The notes beneath the pieces were generated by a model. It saw nothing but the letters and a program-made list of their open reading frames with translations. It did no database searches and was not told the origin of the DNA. Below, one piece after another: positions 6,870-7,233 of a DNA stretch of 7,233 nucleotides. The DNA comes from Dehalococcoidales bacterium (GTDB taxonomy: Bacteria; Chloroflexota; Dehalococcoidia; Dehalococcoidales; UBA2162). The DNA is taken from positions 822,007 to 829,239 of the forward strand of contig CP070800.1 in NCBI GenBank assembly GCA_020343555.1. Reading direction: 5' to 3'. The position numbers and the translations under genes were made by a program. Numbering within the stretch: the stretch's first letter is position 1; the number at the start of each line of letters is the position of its first letter.

Positions 6870-7233
6870 CCCAAAAACCGGAAGTGGCTATCACAGTGAC
6901 ATTATATTCAATTGCTGAACAATTGAAGGCGATTGGAAACGAAGGACTCCAGCATTATGTGAATGAGTGGAATAAATTACAGCACGAAACACTGGTCGAG
7001 TTAGGTTCCAAGCTGTATGATATTCTGGATACAGCGTCTATTACCGGATCGAGTACCTCAGGCGAAACGGAAATCACCAGCCTTGATTTTTCAAAGAAGC
7101 TTGGAATGATTGCAAATGATTTGGTAAGTATTACCGAAACAGGAAGGAAGAATTATATTAATCCGTATGTTGAACGGCATTACGACGCAACACAGAAATT
7201 ATGCACAGAAATATACGGTATCCTGGAAATCAA
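6866..7233 (+). CDS. Hypothetical protein, partial, translationally coupled to the ABC exporter
   Basis: An open frame starts at ATG 6866, sharing ATGA with the TGA stop of the exporter gene, and stays open for 122 codons to the right edge. The protein begins MTQKPEVAITVTLYSIAEQL and continues with largely polar, charged, helix-favouring sequence (for example VNEWNKLQHETLVELGSKLY and YVERHYDATQKLCTEIYGIL). A Ser/Thr-rich linker (TGSSTSGETEIT) lies near residues 60-71. No signal peptide, membrane helix or metal-binding motif is seen in this part. AGGAG at 6848-6852 lies 13 bases upstream, rather far, so coupling to exporter translation is likely to matter. I do not recognise the family. The stop-overlap arrangement and uninterrupted frame make it a real gene. 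A role linked to the exporter is an inference from position only. Confidence 0.7.
   Translation, partial: MTQKPEVAITVTLYSIAEQLKAIGNEGLQHYVNEWNKLQHETLVELGSKLYDILDTASITGSSTSGETEITSLDFSKKLGMIANDLVSITETGRKNYINPYVERHYDATQKLCTEIYGILEI

Overview
The window is a compact stretch of bacterial chromosome with four genes or gene fragments on the + strand and one divergent gene on the - strand. Base composition is moderate, near the middle of the GC range by eye, and coding density is high. The MutS N-terminus and the start of the MATE protein resemble, from memory, proteins of Chloroflexota, in particular Dehalococcoidia. That assignment is an inference and could not be tested here.

Layout. Positions 482 to 1 (- strand) hold the N-terminal part of a MATE-family multidrug/Na+ antiporter. 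It runs off the left edge and carries a one-base frameshift at about 412-413. Positions 483-626 are a 144 bp AT-rich divergent intergenic region, the natural place for promoters of both flanking genes. Positions 627-3215 encode a full-length MutS mismatch-recognition ATPase with all expected motifs and a beta-clamp-binding peptide near the C-terminus. After a 68 bp gap with no visible terminator come two ABC exporter half-transporters (3284-5050 and 5043-6869) that overlap by 8 bp. A further gene starts in an ATGA overlap at 6866 and runs off the right edge. I do not recognise its product.

The two ABC proteins look like the halves of one heterodimeric exporter of the BmrCD / LmrCD / TM287-288 / MdlAB type. 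The first has Asp in place of the catalytic Glu after Walker B but keeps an LSGGE signature. The second has the catalytic Glu but a divergent LSPGQ signature. Paired, they give one intact and one degenerate ATP site. The overlaps (8 bp and 4 bp) suggest translational coupling, so the partial downstream protein may be co-produced with the exporter. mutS may or may not share the transcript.

I found no tRNA, rRNA, CRISPR array, insertion sequence or convincing terminator. No wholly new system is evident. The points most worth a second look are the frameshifted MATE gene, the asymmetric exporter and the unrecognised coupled gene at the right edge.
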